From the NCBI GenBank assembly GCA_020633495.1, contig JACKDR010000035.1:1-64000 (forward strand): a DNA stretch of 64,000 bases, in the 5' to 3' direction. This DNA comes from Kofleriaceae bacterium. GTDB lineage: Bacteria; Myxococcota_A; Polyangia; Haliangiales; Haliangiaceae. Positions 34,667-43,251 of the stretch are shown here, one piece after another. The notes beneath the pieces are model-generated. The model was not told the DNA's origin. It saw only the letters and a program-made list of their open reading frames with translations, and made no database searches. Numbering within the stretch: the first letter of the stretch is position 1; every line of letters starts with the position of its first letter. The position numbers and the translations under genes are program-made.

Positions 34667-35854
34667 CTACCGGGTCCACTGGCCCTCGCAGGGCCGCTGC
34701 CACGGCAGGGTCGCCTCGGTCGAGGCCTCGCTGCCGCGCACGGTGCCGACCAGGGCCTCGTCGTCGACCGGCGCCGAGACGTGGGCCTGGACGATCTGCC
34801 AGGCGCGGGTGCCGTCGGGCTGATCGCGATCCTCGAGGACGAACGTGCCGCGCAGGCGCAGCGTCACCGGCTCCATCTTGGTGCCCTCGACGCGGCGGGC
34901 GTCGACCCGCAGGGTCGCGGCCACCCACGCCACCGTGCCGGGGCCAACGCCGCCGTCGGGATCCGGCGACATGCCGACCCGGAACGTCTCGAGCGAGATC
35001 TTGCTGGCGTCGAACGAGCGGGCCAGGCTGGCGGCGCTGAGCACGGCGCTGCCGTGCAGCTCCTGCTCGGGATCCGGCCACATCGCCAGCGCCCCCGGGT
35101 CGGAGGCGTACAGGCGGGCGCGCTCCGACTCGGGCAGGTCGGCGGAGATCGCGCGCTTGACCACGTCGAGCGGCTGCTGCACGGCCGGCCGCGGATCGCG
35201 GCCGATGCGCAGCTTCTTGCCGATCATGCCCTCGGCGTCGTCGACCAGCTCGCCGATGCGCTGCGGGTACGAGACGTGCTCGAGGACCTCGACCCAGCGC
35301 TCGCCGTCGCGCACGAACAGGCCGGTGTAGCGCAGCGGCACCACCGCGACCTTGTAGCGGCCGTCGCGGCCCAGGCAGCCCGGCACGCGGTAGCTGATCT
35401 CGTCGGCGATCCACGCCGCCGACAGGTCCTCGCTGAGGTGGAGCTGCAGGCGCTTGGACTCGGCCTCGTCGAGGCGGCCGCCGATCTCGTCGACCGGCAG
35501 CAGCGGCCAGCGATCGACCGAGGTCACGCCGCCGGCGGCGATGTCGTCGGGGCCGACCCCGATGTGGACGGCGCCGACCCGACCGCTGACCGCGGTGGCG
35601 GGCGCCGCGGTCTCGAAGGTCGGCTGGTCGTAGCCCTCGAGGACCTCGATCTCGAGCTCGCGCAGCAGGATGGCGCGGACGTTGGCCTCGCGGCCGGGAT
35701 CGGGATCGCCGGGCGGCTCGACCGGGCCGTGATCCTTGCGGCCGCCGCAGGCCCCGGCGCCGAGCCCGACCAGCGCGGCGGTCGCCAGCGCCACCGCCGC
35801 CGCGGCGCCCGCGCGGGTGCGCACCCGGGAGCATCGAGGGGCGGGCGCCGTCAT
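34667..35854 (-). CDS. Large lipoprotein with two SnoaL/NTF2-like segments
   Basis: 395 residues. The signal ends in GAGAC, a workable lipobox. The mature protein has segments SYRVPGCLGRDGRYKVAVVPLRYTGL ... WVEVLEHVSYPQR and later RLRGTFVLEDRDQ ... AWQIVQAHVSAPV, which look like two SnoaL/NTF2-type folds (inferred). No catalytic residues stand out. It is probably an envelope binding protein. It converges with the ABC permease gene. Confidence 0.68.
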   Translation of the reverse strand: MTAPAPRCSRVRTRAGAAAAVALATAALVGLGAGACGGRKDHGPVEPPGDPDPGREANVRAILLRELEIEVLEGYDQPTFETAAPATAVSGRVGAVHIGVGPDDIAAGGVTSVDRWPLLPVDEIGGRLDEAESKRLQLHLSEDLSAAWIADEISYRVPGCLGRDGRYKVAVVPLRYTGLFVRDGERWVEVLEHVSYPQRIGELVDDAEGMIGKKLRIGRDPRPAVQQPLDVVKRAISADLPESERARLYASDPGALAMWPDPEQELHGSAVLSAASLARSFDASKISLETFRVGMSPDPDGGVGPGTVAWVAATLRVDARRVEGTKMEPVTLRLRGTFVLEDRDQPDGTRAWQIVQAHVSAPVDDEALVGTVRGSEASTEATLPWQRPCEGQWTR

Positions 35855-35864
35855 CTCGTCAGTG

Positions 35865-36461
35865 CTACCACGGCCCGTCGACCGCCTCGGGCGTGTCGAC
35901 GTCCCGGATCACGCCCGGATCGTCGACGTCGACGTCGACGCGGCGCCACCGCGGATCGCGCAGCACCGAGCGCGCGCCCTCGGCGGCGGCCGCCGCCGCG
36001 ACCAGCGCCGGCCACACCGCGCGGGCGATCACCACCGGGTGGCCGCCGCGGCCGCCGTGGCGGGGCGCGACGATCGCGGCGTCGGGGTGGGCGGCCGCGG
36101 TGGCGAGCAGGCGCCGCACCGTCGCGGCGGCGACGCCGGGGTGATCCACGGGCCACAGCAGGGCGTGGCCGTGGGCGTCGGACGCCCACCGCGCGTCGAG
36201 CCAGGCGAACCCTCGGCCACCGACGAGCCCATGCCGCGCGCGCGGCGCCAGGTTGGTGACGACCGTGGCGCCGAGCCGCGCCGCCTCGGCGCCGACCGCC
36301 TCGCCGTACGGCGCGCCGACCACGACGACGGCGTCGGCGGGCGCGACCCCGGCGGCGCGCGCCGCGGCGACGATCGCGCCCAGGAAGGTCCGATCGCCGG
36401 CGGGCAGCAGCGCCTTGGCGACGCCGCCGAGGCGCTCGCCGCGCCCGGCCGCGAGCACCAC
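35865..36461 (-). CDS. MocA-like nucleotidyltransferase part (probable frameshifted fusion with XdhC)
   Basis: About 199 residues of a MobA/MocA-type NTP-transferase fold: LVVLAAGRGERLGG with KALL (nucleotide-binding loop), VVVVGAPYGEAV, LLWPVDHPGV (catalytic Asp) and RGGHPVVI. These enzymes attach CMP or GMP to the molybdenum cofactor. There is no good start: the fold begins upstream of the only nearby GTGs (36456-36461), and the sequence before it lies in the XdhC frame. XdhC-MocA fusions are known, so a one-base shift between about 36470 and 36600 probably split one protein. Confidence 0.7.
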   Translation of the reverse strand: MVLAAGRGERLGGVAKALLPAGDRTFLGAIVAAARAAGVAPADAVVVVGAPYGEAVGAEAARLGATVVTNLAPRARHGLVGGRGFAWLDARWASDAHGHALLWPVDHPGVAAATVRRLLATAAAHPDAAIVAPRHGGRGGHPVVIARAVWPALVAAAAAAEGARSVLRDPRWRRVDVDVDDPGVIRDVDTPEAVDGPW

Positions 36462-37561
36462 CAGCGCCGGCGCGCGCGCCCGCGACGTCGTCGACCGCGG
36501 CGCCCGGACGCAGCCGACGCCCCGGCCGCCGCGGCGTCGCGACGCCCAGCCGCCGGCGCCTCGCCCGGCTCGGCGCGGCCCCAGCCGCCGGCGGTCGCGA
36601 CGCCGCGGCGGCGCAGCGCCACCAGCTGCGCGACCACGGCGATCGCGATCTCGGCCGGGGTCTCGGCGCCGAGGTCGAGGCCGACCGGCGCGGTCAGCCG
36701 CGCCCACCGCGCCGCGCCGCGCTCGCCGTCGAGCAGCCCCTTGGCCTCGAGCCGCTTGCGGAACCGCCCGACCTTGCCGCGGCTGCCGATCATGCCGAGG
36801 TAGTCGACGTCGAGGTCGTCGCGGCCCAGGGCCTGCTCGAGGATGCGCTGGTCGACCGCGTGATCGCGGGTGACGATCAGCAGCAGGTCGCCGGCGCCCA
36901 GGCCGCCGAGCGCGCGCTCGACGTCGGCGACGTCGAACGAGTCGACCACCCGCGCCGCCCACGGCGCGTCGCCGGCGAGCGCGCCGGTGTCGCCGTCGTC
37001 GCACAGCACGACCTCGAAGTCGCAGGCCGCCGCCGCCGCGCCGACCGCGCGGCCGACGTGGCCGGCGCCGAAGACGATCACCCGCTCGGCCACCCCGAAG
37101 GCCTCGCGCAGGGCGTCGCCCTCGATCCGCGGCCGCCGCCACGCCGCGGCCTCGGCCCGGCTCGCCGCGACCACGCGCAGCGCGCCGCCGTCGAGCGGGG
37201 TCTCGAGCACGACCGGCTGGCGCCGCGCCGCCGCCGCGACCACCTCGGCGATCGCGGCGCCGCTGGGCGCGGCCGGCGCGATCACGACCTCCATCGAGCC
37301 GCCGCAGCACATCGCGAGGTCGCGGACCAGGTGGTGCCGGACCCGCACCGGCGGCGCCCCGGCCGCCACCGCGCGCGCGGCCTCGGTGACCTCGAGCTCG
37401 ATGCGGCCGCCGCCGATCGTGCCCCAGCTGGTGCCGTCGGCGGCCACCACCATGCGCGCGCCGGGGTGGCGCGGCGTCGAGCCGGCGGTCGCGACGACGG
37501 TCGCCAGGGCCACGGGGGGGCCCTCGGCCAGCAAGGTCAGCAGGTTGGACAGCACCTTCAC
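36029..37561 (-). CDS. XdhC/CoxI family molybdenum-cofactor insertion protein
   Basis: The conserved part covers about residues 1-320 (down to about 36602). It has an N-terminal XdhC/CoxI domain with GSTPRHPGARM, TIGGGRIE and AMCCGGSM (Cys pair). A Rossmann-like XdhC C-domain follows with VIVFGAGHVGRAVG, LIVTRDHAVDQ and YLGMIGSRGKV, ending in ETPAEIAIAVVAQL. These proteins bind the molybdenum cofactor and help insert it into xanthine-dehydrogenase-type enzymes, none of which is in the window. After 36602 the frame stays open to 36029 but is Arg/Ala nonsense, because coding sense moves to the MocA frame. The GTG start lies 28 bases from the divergent REC-PilZ gene. Confidence 0.85.
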   Translation of the reverse strand: MKVLSNLLTLLAEGPPVALATVVATAGSTPRHPGARMVVAADGTSWGTIGGGRIELEVTEAARAVAAGAPPVRVRHHLVRDLAMCCGGSMEVVIAPAAPSGAAIAEVVAAAARRQPVVLETPLDGGALRVVAASRAEAAAWRRPRIEGDALREAFGVAERVIVFGAGHVGRAVGAAAAACDFEVVLCDDGDTGALAGDAPWAARVVDSFDVADVERALGGLGAGDLLLIVTRDHAVDQRILEQALGRDDLDVDYLGMIGSRGKVGRFRKRLEAKGLLDGERGAARWARLTAPVGLDLGAETPAEIAIAVVAQLVALRRRGVATAGGWGRAEPGEAPAAGRRDAAAAGASAASGRRGRRRRGRARRRWWCSRPGAASASAASPRRCCPPAIGPSWARSSPRRAPPGSRPPTPSSWSARRTARRSAPRRRGSAPRSSPTWRRARGMGSSVAEGSPGSTRGGRPTPTATPCCGPWITPASPPRRCGACSPPRPPTPTPRSSRPATAAAAATRW

Positions 37562-37589
37562 GGGATGAGCGATCTGTTACCATGGGGCC

Positions 37590-38771
37590 ATGGACGCGGC
37601 GGTCCTCCGGGTGGTCACCAGCAACAATGTGGACGTGTTCCGTCTGCTGGGGCAGTCGCCGCTGGCCCGCCTGCGCGTCGAGTACGCCGTCGCCGCGGAC
37701 CAGGACGAGCTGATCGAGCGGGTCCGCGCGGTCCAGCCCGACGTCGTCCTGGTCGACGCCGAGCTCGCCGGCGGCTCCGGCTACGACGCCTGCCGCCGCA
37801 TCAAGCAGGACCCGGCGCTGGCGCGGACCCACGTCGTGATCCTGCTGGCGACGCCGCCCCAGGCCCGGCCCCACGGCGCGCCGCCCCACGTGCCGCGCCT
37901 GTCGCGCGCCGACATCGACCTCTTGTGGGAGAGCGGCGCCGACGACGTCCTCGCCCTGCCCGTCCACCCCGACGACTTCTACCACCACCTCGCGCACCTC
38001 GCCGGGCTGCCGTTCCGGCGCGATCGCCGGGTCCGCATCGACCTCGAGATCGCGTTCGCCAGCGACGAGGGCACGGTGGTCGCGCAGGTCACCAACGCCG
38101 GCAGCGGCGGCCTCGGCGTCATCACCGACGCGCCGCTGCCGCTACAGACGCTGGCGTCGGCGCGGCTGCGCCAGGGCGACTTCGTCTCGCCCGAGACCCG
38201 GCTCCACGTCGCCTGGTGCCGCCCCGCCGGCGACGGCTTCGCCGCGGGCCTGCGCTTCGAGGGCGAGCCGCCCATCAAGACCCGCATGCTGCTCGAGCAG
38301 GTCGCGCTGTTCGACGTCGAGCCGCGCGACGGCGGCGGCGTCACCGTGACGCTGCACGGCGACTTCACCGAGCTGACCCGCTTCGAGGGCCTGACCGCGC
38401 GCCTCACCGACGAGGACGACCTCGAGTTCGACACCGCCAGCGTCCGCTACCTCAGCTCCGCCGGGGTCCGGGCGTGGTGCGAGTTCCTCGCCGGCCAGGC
38501 CGGCAAGCGCTACCGCTTCCGGCACTGCTCGGTGGCGTTCGCCAGCCAGGCGGCGATGGTGCCGATGGTGCTCGGCGAGGGCGAAGTCGTGAGCCTCGAG
38601 GCGCCGTACGTGTGCGAGCAGTGCGACACCGAGGACATGCGCCTGCTCGACGTCCAGGCCATCGCCCAGGACGGCGGCCCGCTGCCGCCGCGGCTGACCT
38701 GCCTGGCGTGCGGCGGCGAGCTGTCCTTCGACGACGTGCCCGAGCGCTACTTCGCGTTCCTGGCGGACTGA
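37590..38771 (+). CDS. Multi-domain signalling protein: REC - PilZ - STAS-like - zinc ribbon
   Basis: 393 residues. Receiver-like domain 1-140 with VVLVDAELAGGSGYDACRRIK (candidate phospho-Asp56). PilZ domain about 143-235, with RRDRRVRIDLE (the c-di-GMP RxxxR) and NAGSGGLGV. A STAS/anti-anti-sigma-like domain about 250-335 (VTLHGDFTELTRF, SVRYLSSAGVRAW) follows. The C-terminal zinc ribbon has C342-x2-C345 and C371-x2-C374. It likely joins phosphorelay and c-di-GMP inputs to a partner-switch output. Whether the STAS part keeps its phospho-Ser (SSAG) is plausible. It diverges from xdhC. Confidence 0.85.
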   Translation: MDAAVLRVVTSNNVDVFRLLGQSPLARLRVEYAVAADQDELIERVRAVQPDVVLVDAELAGGSGYDACRRIKQDPALARTHVVILLATPPQARPHGAPPHVPRLSRADIDLLWESGADDVLALPVHPDDFYHHLAHLAGLPFRRDRRVRIDLEIAFASDEGTVVAQVTNAGSGGLGVITDAPLPLQTLASARLRQGDFVSPETRLHVAWCRPAGDGFAAGLRFEGEPPIKTRMLLEQVALFDVEPRDGGGVTVTLHGDFTELTRFEGLTARLTDEDDLEFDTASVRYLSSAGVRAWCEFLAGQAGKRYRFRHCSVAFASQAAMVPMVLGEGEVVSLEAPYVCEQCDTEDMRLLDVQAIAQDGGPLPPRLTCLACGGELSFDDVPERYFAFLAD

Positions 38772-38802
38772 GCGCCCGCCGGCCGGCGCCGGCGCGCCGG
38801 CG

Positions 38803-39696
38803 CTACTCGGGGACCTCGCCGCCGAGCTCGACCGACGGGAACTGCCGCGCGGTGTCCATCGCGACGTCCATCTGGTAGTCCGACAGCTCGAAGGTCTGCT
38901 TGGTGGCCTCGAGGAACGCGACCTCGCGCCAGTCGCCCTTCCCGTCGGCGAGCGCGATGATCATCATGTAGACCACCGTCCAGTAGCGGTCGGCGGCCAG
39001 CGCGATGACCTTGGCGATGGCGTCGAGCTCGGTCTTGACGTCCTTGCCGGCGACCCGCTCGAACGCGACCTCGATGGCCTCGTCGAGCTCGTCCGCGGTC
39101 AAGACGCTCATGTCCGGGATGTTGCGCAGCACGGCGCGGATGCCGAGGCGCTCCTGGTGGTGGACCTCGCCGTCGGCCGCGGCCATCAGGGCCATGCAGT
39201 CGACGAAGCGCGGCATCAGCGCGCGCATCTTGGCGGTCTTCTCCTCGAGCGTGAGCAGGCCAGAGTGCTTGCGCGCGGCCTCGAACAGCTCCTTGGCCTC
39301 GACCTCGTCGAGCCCGAAGGCGTGCTGCAGGTTGTCGAGGAAGTCGATCTCGGCCTCGGCCAGGTCGCGATCGGCGACGCAGACCTCGCACGCCATGGCG
39401 TACGCGGTCAGCCGCTGCGACCGCGACGGCAGGCCCTTGGCGATCTCGGGCACCCGGTTGCGGCCGCCGCCGGCCTCGCGGATCGCGTCGGCGGCCAGGT
39501 CGATGAAGCGCTGGACCTCCTCGCCGGACAACCCGCTGAACAGGTCGTGGCTCTCGAGGTTGCCCTGCAGGGTCTCCATCTCGGCGTCCAGCACCTCGCC
39601 GTCCGCCTCCATCGCGCCCAGCATGGTCTCGATCACGTACCGGCGCGGATCGTCAGTCTTGACCCGGCCGCTGAACATCTTGCGCAGAAAGCTCAT
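38803..39696 (-). CDS. TerB-like protein, two tandem domains
   Basis: 297 residues, all helical, cytoplasmic. Two copies of a TerB/DjlA-type fold: MLGAMEADGEVLDAEME early on, then a repeat-like ALMAAADGEVHHQER and MMIIALADGKGDWREVAFL later. The ADGE Asp-Glu pairs mark the family, known from tellurite-resistance and stress proteins. A GAGGGG site lies six bases before the start. The function is unknown beyond general stress or metal sensing. Confidence 0.82.
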   Translation of the reverse strand: MSFLRKMFSGRVKTDDPRRYVIETMLGAMEADGEVLDAEMETLQGNLESHDLFSGLSGEEVQRFIDLAADAIREAGGGRNRVPEIAKGLPSRSQRLTAYAMACEVCVADRDLAEAEIDFLDNLQHAFGLDEVEAKELFEAARKHSGLLTLEEKTAKMRALMPRFVDCMALMAAADGEVHHQERLGIRAVLRNIPDMSVLTADELDEAIEVAFERVAGKDVKTELDAIAKVIALAADRYWTVVYMMIIALADGKGDWREVAFLEATKQTFELSDYQMDVAMDTARQFPSVELGGEVPE

Positions 39697-39768
39697 CGTG
39701 TCCCCTCGCTGCTGAGGGTCACGAGCCTACCGCGGGCGCGGCCGACCGGGGGCCGGTGGCGGGCGCAA

Positions 39769-40542
39769 TCAGCGCAGCGACAGCACGTGGTCGATGACCT
39801 CGCGCAGGCCGGCGCCCTCCGGCTGCTCGGTCAGGTACGCCGGCTTGGCGTCGAGCTCGTCCCACCAGGTCTTGACGTTGGCGACGCCGACCGAGGTCGG
39901 GAAGCCGCCGAACATCGGCGCGTCGTTGAGCGCGTCGCCGACGAAGACGTACGGCGCCAGCTCGGCGGGATCGCCGTCGAGCACCTGGGTCAGGACCGCG
40001 AGGCACGCCGACAGCTTGTCGAAGTGCGGCGGCCCGAAGTTGACGTGCACGCTCGACCGCGACGCCGTGAAGCCGGCCTTGCGCGCCAGCTGCACGACCT
40101 CCTCGGCCTCGTCGCGGCTCAGCGACGCCTCCTCGTTCCAGTCGATCGCCAGGTCGACCTCGCGGTAGCGGCTGTCCAGCGACAGCTGCGCGCCCGGCAC
40201 CTTGGCGTTGATGTCGTTGACGAGGATGTTCATCTTGCGGCGCCACTCGGGCAGGCTCGCCGGCGGCACCCCGTACAGCTTCTTGAGGTGCTTGCCGTGG
40301 CGGACCCAGGTCACGCCGCCGTTCTCGGTGACGACCGCGGCGACCGGCGCCACGGTCATGAACGCCTGGCCCCAGCCGGCGGGCCGACCGGTGACCAGCA
40401 CGACCGGGATGCCGGCCTCGCCGAGGCGCTCGAGGGCGACGTACGTGATGCCCTCGACGCGACCCTGCGTGGTCATCGTGCCGTCGACGTCGGAGAACAG
40501 GGCCCGGATCGGACCCTTCAGCTGGGACAGCGGAGCGGACAT
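39769..40542 (-). CDS. HAD-superfamily phosphatase (IIB, Cof/MPGP-like)
   Basis: 257 residues. HAD motif I is FSDVDGTMT (nucleophile Asp), motif II VLVTGRP, and motif IV VGDALNDAPMF. The large cap between motifs II and III is type IIB. Relatives hydrolyse sugar phosphates or mannosyl-3-phosphoglycerate. A nearby ENGG segment, usual for Cof proteins, is present. Substrate unknown. Confidence 0.87.
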   Translation of the reverse strand: MSAPLSQLKGPIRALFSDVDGTMTTQGRVEGITYVALERLGEAGIPVVLVTGRPAGWGQAFMTVAPVAAVVTENGGVTWVRHGKHLKKLYGVPPASLPEWRRKMNILVNDINAKVPGAQLSLDSRYREVDLAIDWNEEASLSRDEAEEVVQLARKAGFTASRSSVHVNFGPPHFDKLSACLAVLTQVLDGDPAELAPYVFVGDALNDAPMFGGFPTSVGVANVKTWWDELDAKPAYLTEQPEGAGLREVIDHVLSLR

Positions 40543-40590
40543 GCGGGGCCGCTTACCACGAGGGAGCCGGCCGCGTCCAATGGGGGGGGA

Positions 40591-40616
40591 CGGACCGCCG
40601 CGGGCGCGGCGGTCCG
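40591..40616. other. Strong hairpin between the HTH and HAD genes
   Basis: CGGACCGCCGC (40591-40601) and GCGGCGGTCCG (40606-40616) form a perfect 11-base stem with a GGGC loop, seven bases after the HTH gene stop on the minus strand. It is followed by a C-run, not a T-run. It may be a rho-independent-like stop or an mRNA end. Confidence 0.45.
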
Positions 40617-40622
40617 GATGGG

Positions 40623-40859
40623 CTACGCCACGAGCTCGAGCGAGCTACCGGACAGCTGGCTGACCAGGCCCTGGCCCAGCGACCGATCGCGCTGGCGGGA
40701 CAGCCAGTCCTCGAGGTCGATCATGTTCAGCCGGACGATGCCGCCGACCTTGAACACCGGCAGGGGATCGGCCGTCCTACGGGCCATGTAACGGCACCAC
40801 CGCTCCGAGCGGCCGAGTGAATGCGCGATGCCCTTCCAGGTCTCCGTGTAGTTGCTCAT
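40623..40859 (-). CDS. Small helix-turn-helix DNA-binding protein
   Basis: 78 residues from the ATG at 40857-40859, with GGAG eight bases upstream. A longer reading to 40973 has no ribosome site. GIAHSLGRSERWCRYMARR followed by PLPVFKVGGIVRLNMIDLEDWL is the shape of excisionase/AlpA-type winged helix proteins, where the second part is the wing. Such proteins are usually DNA-bending regulators. It faces the palindrome-rich gap 40860-41240 and diverges from the S55 protease gene. Likely autoregulated (inference). Confidence 0.75.
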   Translation of the reverse strand: MSNYTETWKGIAHSLGRSERWCRYMARRTADPLPVFKVGGIVRLNMIDLEDWLSRQRDRSLGQGLVSQLSGSSLELVA

Positions 40860-41004
40860 CTGTGGTGCTCCGTGAGTGCGAGGGGTGAGGTGGGAGTGGG
40901 GTGCCCCGATGCTAGAGCAGCTTCCGTGCCGGGTTTTTTCGGGGATCGGTGTGACTCGTGGCCGGCTTGCCAACTACCTGTGATCCCGTGAGCGACAGGA
41001 TCCG

Positions 41005-41023
41005 TTCGCACCTCAGGTGTGAA
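41005..41023. promoter_or_regulatory. 19-base palindrome, operator candidate 1
   Basis: TTCgCACCTcAGGTGtGAA is an almost perfect inverted repeat around a single central C. It lies in the gap between the small HTH gene and the protease gene. The half-site CACCT is reused at 41096. Confidence 0.5.
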
Positions 41024-41095
41024 GAGACGGCCACGCGCACGGTTGCCAGACCTTGCCCTGTCACACCGGGACGTGCCCGAGGCTGCCCCCTGGGA

Positions 41096-41113
41096 CACCT
41101 GGAACGGTAGGTG
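41096..41113. promoter_or_regulatory. Inverted CACCT/AGGTG pair, operator candidate 2
   Basis: CACCT (41096-41100) and AGGTG (41109-41113), the same half-site as candidate 1 but with an 8-base spacer. Confidence 0.4.
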
Positions 41114-41120
41114 AGACCCC

Positions 41121-41133
41121 GATGTGAGACATC
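41121..41133. promoter_or_regulatory. Inverted GATGT-GAG-ACATC, operator candidate 3
   Basis: A perfect 5-base inverted repeat with a 3-base centre, eight bases after candidate 2. GTGAC/GTGAG words recur through 41108-41172. No gene lies in 40860-41240; the rest of that gap shows nothing else. Confidence 0.35.
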
Positions 41134-41240
41134 TGGGACGCTGGAGCGTGACAGGGGGTGTGACCCGGTGAGACGCCGACCCGAGTGAACCGCGCCCGGT
41201 CGGTGGCACGGCCCGCATCCGTCCAGTATTCTCGACGTCT

Positions 41241-43187
41241 ATGCACCACGTCCACCGGGTGGTCGCCGTCGCGGCCAGCCTCGCGTGCGCGCTCGCCGTG
41301 TCGACCTGGCAGGCCCGGCCCGCTTCCGCAGATGCGCCCGAGATCTTCCCCCTCTCCAAGGTGAAGAAAGGTCAGAAGGGCTACGGCATGACCACCTTCT
41401 CCGGCACGACGCCGGAGCGCTTCGAGTTCGAGGTGGTGGGCATCGCCAAGAACTTCCTGCCCAAGCTCGACATCATCCTGGTCAAGTCCGACGACCCCAA
41501 GATGCAGGTGTCGGGCTTCTGGCAGGGCATGTCGGGGAGCCCCCTGTACATCGACGGCAAGGTCGCCTGCGCCTTCTCCTACGGCTTCCGCTTCAACAAG
41601 GTCCCGCTCGGCGGCTGCACCCCGATCGAGGCCATGAAGAAGGAGGGCCTGGGGACGCCGCGGCGCGGCTCGCCAGACGTCGTCGAGACCCAGGGCAAGG
41701 CCAAGGGCAAGGCCAAGGCCGCGGTCAAGAAGGCCGGCGCCTCGGCGCAGACCATGACGCTGCCGATCCAGGTCGCCACCGCGGACGAGTGGAAGCAGCT
41801 GACCGCGTCCGGGACCGTCGACGACGCGTTCGCCCGGCTCGGCGCGCCGCGCGAGCCGTGGCTGCTGTCGACGCCCCTGCCCGCGCCGCCGGCGCGGCCC
41901 GCCGGGGGCGACGCCGACGAGACCATGACCGCCTCGGTGCCGCTGGCGCTGGCCGGGTTCTCGGCGCCGGCCTTCGCGGAGATCGAGCAGCTGTTCCAGC
42001 CCTACGGCATGGACCCGGTGCGCGCCGGCGGCACCGGCGGCCCCAGCGCCGACGGCCCCACCACCTTCACGATGGGTGGCTCGATCGCGGTCCAGCTGAT
42101 CCGCGGCGACATGTCCGCGGCCGCCACCGGCACGGTGTCGTACGTCGACGGCGACACCGTCCTGGCGTTCGGTCACCCGATGTTCCAGACCGGCGAGACC
42201 TACGCCCCGGTCGCGACCTCCGAGGTCCTCGGCGTCGTGCCGTCGGCGCAGTCGGCGTTCGTGCTGGCGCAGCCGATCAACGAGGCCGGCGCGCTGGTCC
42301 AGGACCGGCAGTCGATGATCATGGCCGACACCCGGCTGCGCCACCCGATGATCCCGGTCGACATCTACATCAAGTCGGGGACCGGCGATCAGGCCGAGAA
42401 GGACGAGTTCCACGTCGAGGTCTGGAACAACCGGTTCTGGGCCGGGTCGCTGACCGGCGCCGCCGCCGCCAACGCGATCGGCCTGTACCTGCCCGACCGC
42501 GACAACATCACGGCGCGCATCGACTCGACCGTCAACATCCGCGGCGCCAAGCCGATCAAGTTCGTCGACTACCTCTACTCCAACGAGGGCGCCGGCGGCA
42601 TCGTCGGCGGCGTCCGCGGCCTGCGCGCGGTCGTGCCGCTGCTGCTCAACCCGTGGGCGCCGGTCGCGATCGACAGCGTCGAGGTCAAGGTCGACCTCCG
42701 CTACGACACCAACTACGGCGACATCGCCGAGATCCGGGTCCCCGACGGCGTCCTGCAGCCGGGCAAGACCCACATGATCGAGGTCGTGCTCGACACCTAC
42801 GGCGGCAAGCAGGTCGTCGACAAGATCCCGATCGAGGTGCCGACCAGCCTCGCCGGCCAGGTCGTCCAGCTCGAGGTCGTGCCCGGCGACTCCGCGCGCC
42901 TCGACGCCGCGCCGCCGGTCGACGTCGACACGCTGATCGCGGCGATCCGCCAGCTCTTGCCCGGCGACGTCTACGCCGCGACGCTGTACGCCGCCGACGA
43001 GGGCGTCGCGCTCGACGGCATCGCGGTCCGCGACCTGCCGCCGAGCGCCCTCGACAAGCTGTACCCGGGCACCGGCTCGCAGCGGGCCCAGGCGTTCCGG
43101 CCCATGGCCCGGACCACCTCGCCGGCCTCCCGCGTCATCAACGGCGGCGCCTCGATCATGGTGCGCGTCGCGGCGATCAAGAAGTGA
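41241..43187 (+). CDS. Secreted SpoIVB-type (S55) serine protease domain protein
   Basis: 648 residues with a signal peptide (about 1-30, ending ASA). FWQGMSGSPLYIDGKVACAF holds the S55 Ser (GMSGSP). TFTMGGSIAVQLIRGD and VDGDTVLAFGHPMFQTG hold the candidate His (GHP) of the second half. The C-terminal ~250 residues form beta-rich domains of unknown role. S55 proteases cut sporulation signals in Bacillus; myxobacterial relatives are secreted and uncharacterised. It leads three genes for exported proteins. Confidence 0.85.
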   Translation: MHHVHRVVAVAASLACALAVSTWQARPASADAPEIFPLSKVKKGQKGYGMTTFSGTTPERFEFEVVGIAKNFLPKLDIILVKSDDPKMQVSGFWQGMSGSPLYIDGKVACAFSYGFRFNKVPLGGCTPIEAMKKEGLGTPRRGSPDVVETQGKAKGKAKAAVKKAGASAQTMTLPIQVATADEWKQLTASGTVDDAFARLGAPREPWLLSTPLPAPPARPAGGDADETMTASVPLALAGFSAPAFAEIEQLFQPYGMDPVRAGGTGGPSADGPTTFTMGGSIAVQLIRGDMSAAATGTVSYVDGDTVLAFGHPMFQTGETYAPVATSEVLGVVPSAQSAFVLAQPINEAGALVQDRQSMIMADTRLRHPMIPVDIYIKSGTGDQAEKDEFHVEVWNNRFWAGSLTGAAAANAIGLYLPDRDNITARIDSTVNIRGAKPIKFVDYLYSNEGAGGIVGGVRGLRAVVPLLLNPWAPVAIDSVEVKVDLRYDTNYGDIAEIRVPDGVLQPGKTHMIEVVLDTYGGKQVVDKIPIEVPTSLAGQVVQLEVVPGDSARLDAAPPVDVDTLIAAIRQLLPGDVYAATLYAADEGVALDGIAVRDLPPSALDKLYPGTGSQRAQAFRPMARTTSPASRVINGGASIMVRVAAIKK

Positions 43188-43251
43188 TCGCCGCCGCCGT
43201 CGCCCACCACCACCTCGCCTCGACCTTCACCGCGCAGAACAGGGGAACCCG

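Noticed and set aside
41204..41217. Sigma-54 promoter (TGGCAC...) before the S55 protease
   Set aside because: The GC of the -12 element is two bases too close to the -24 element.
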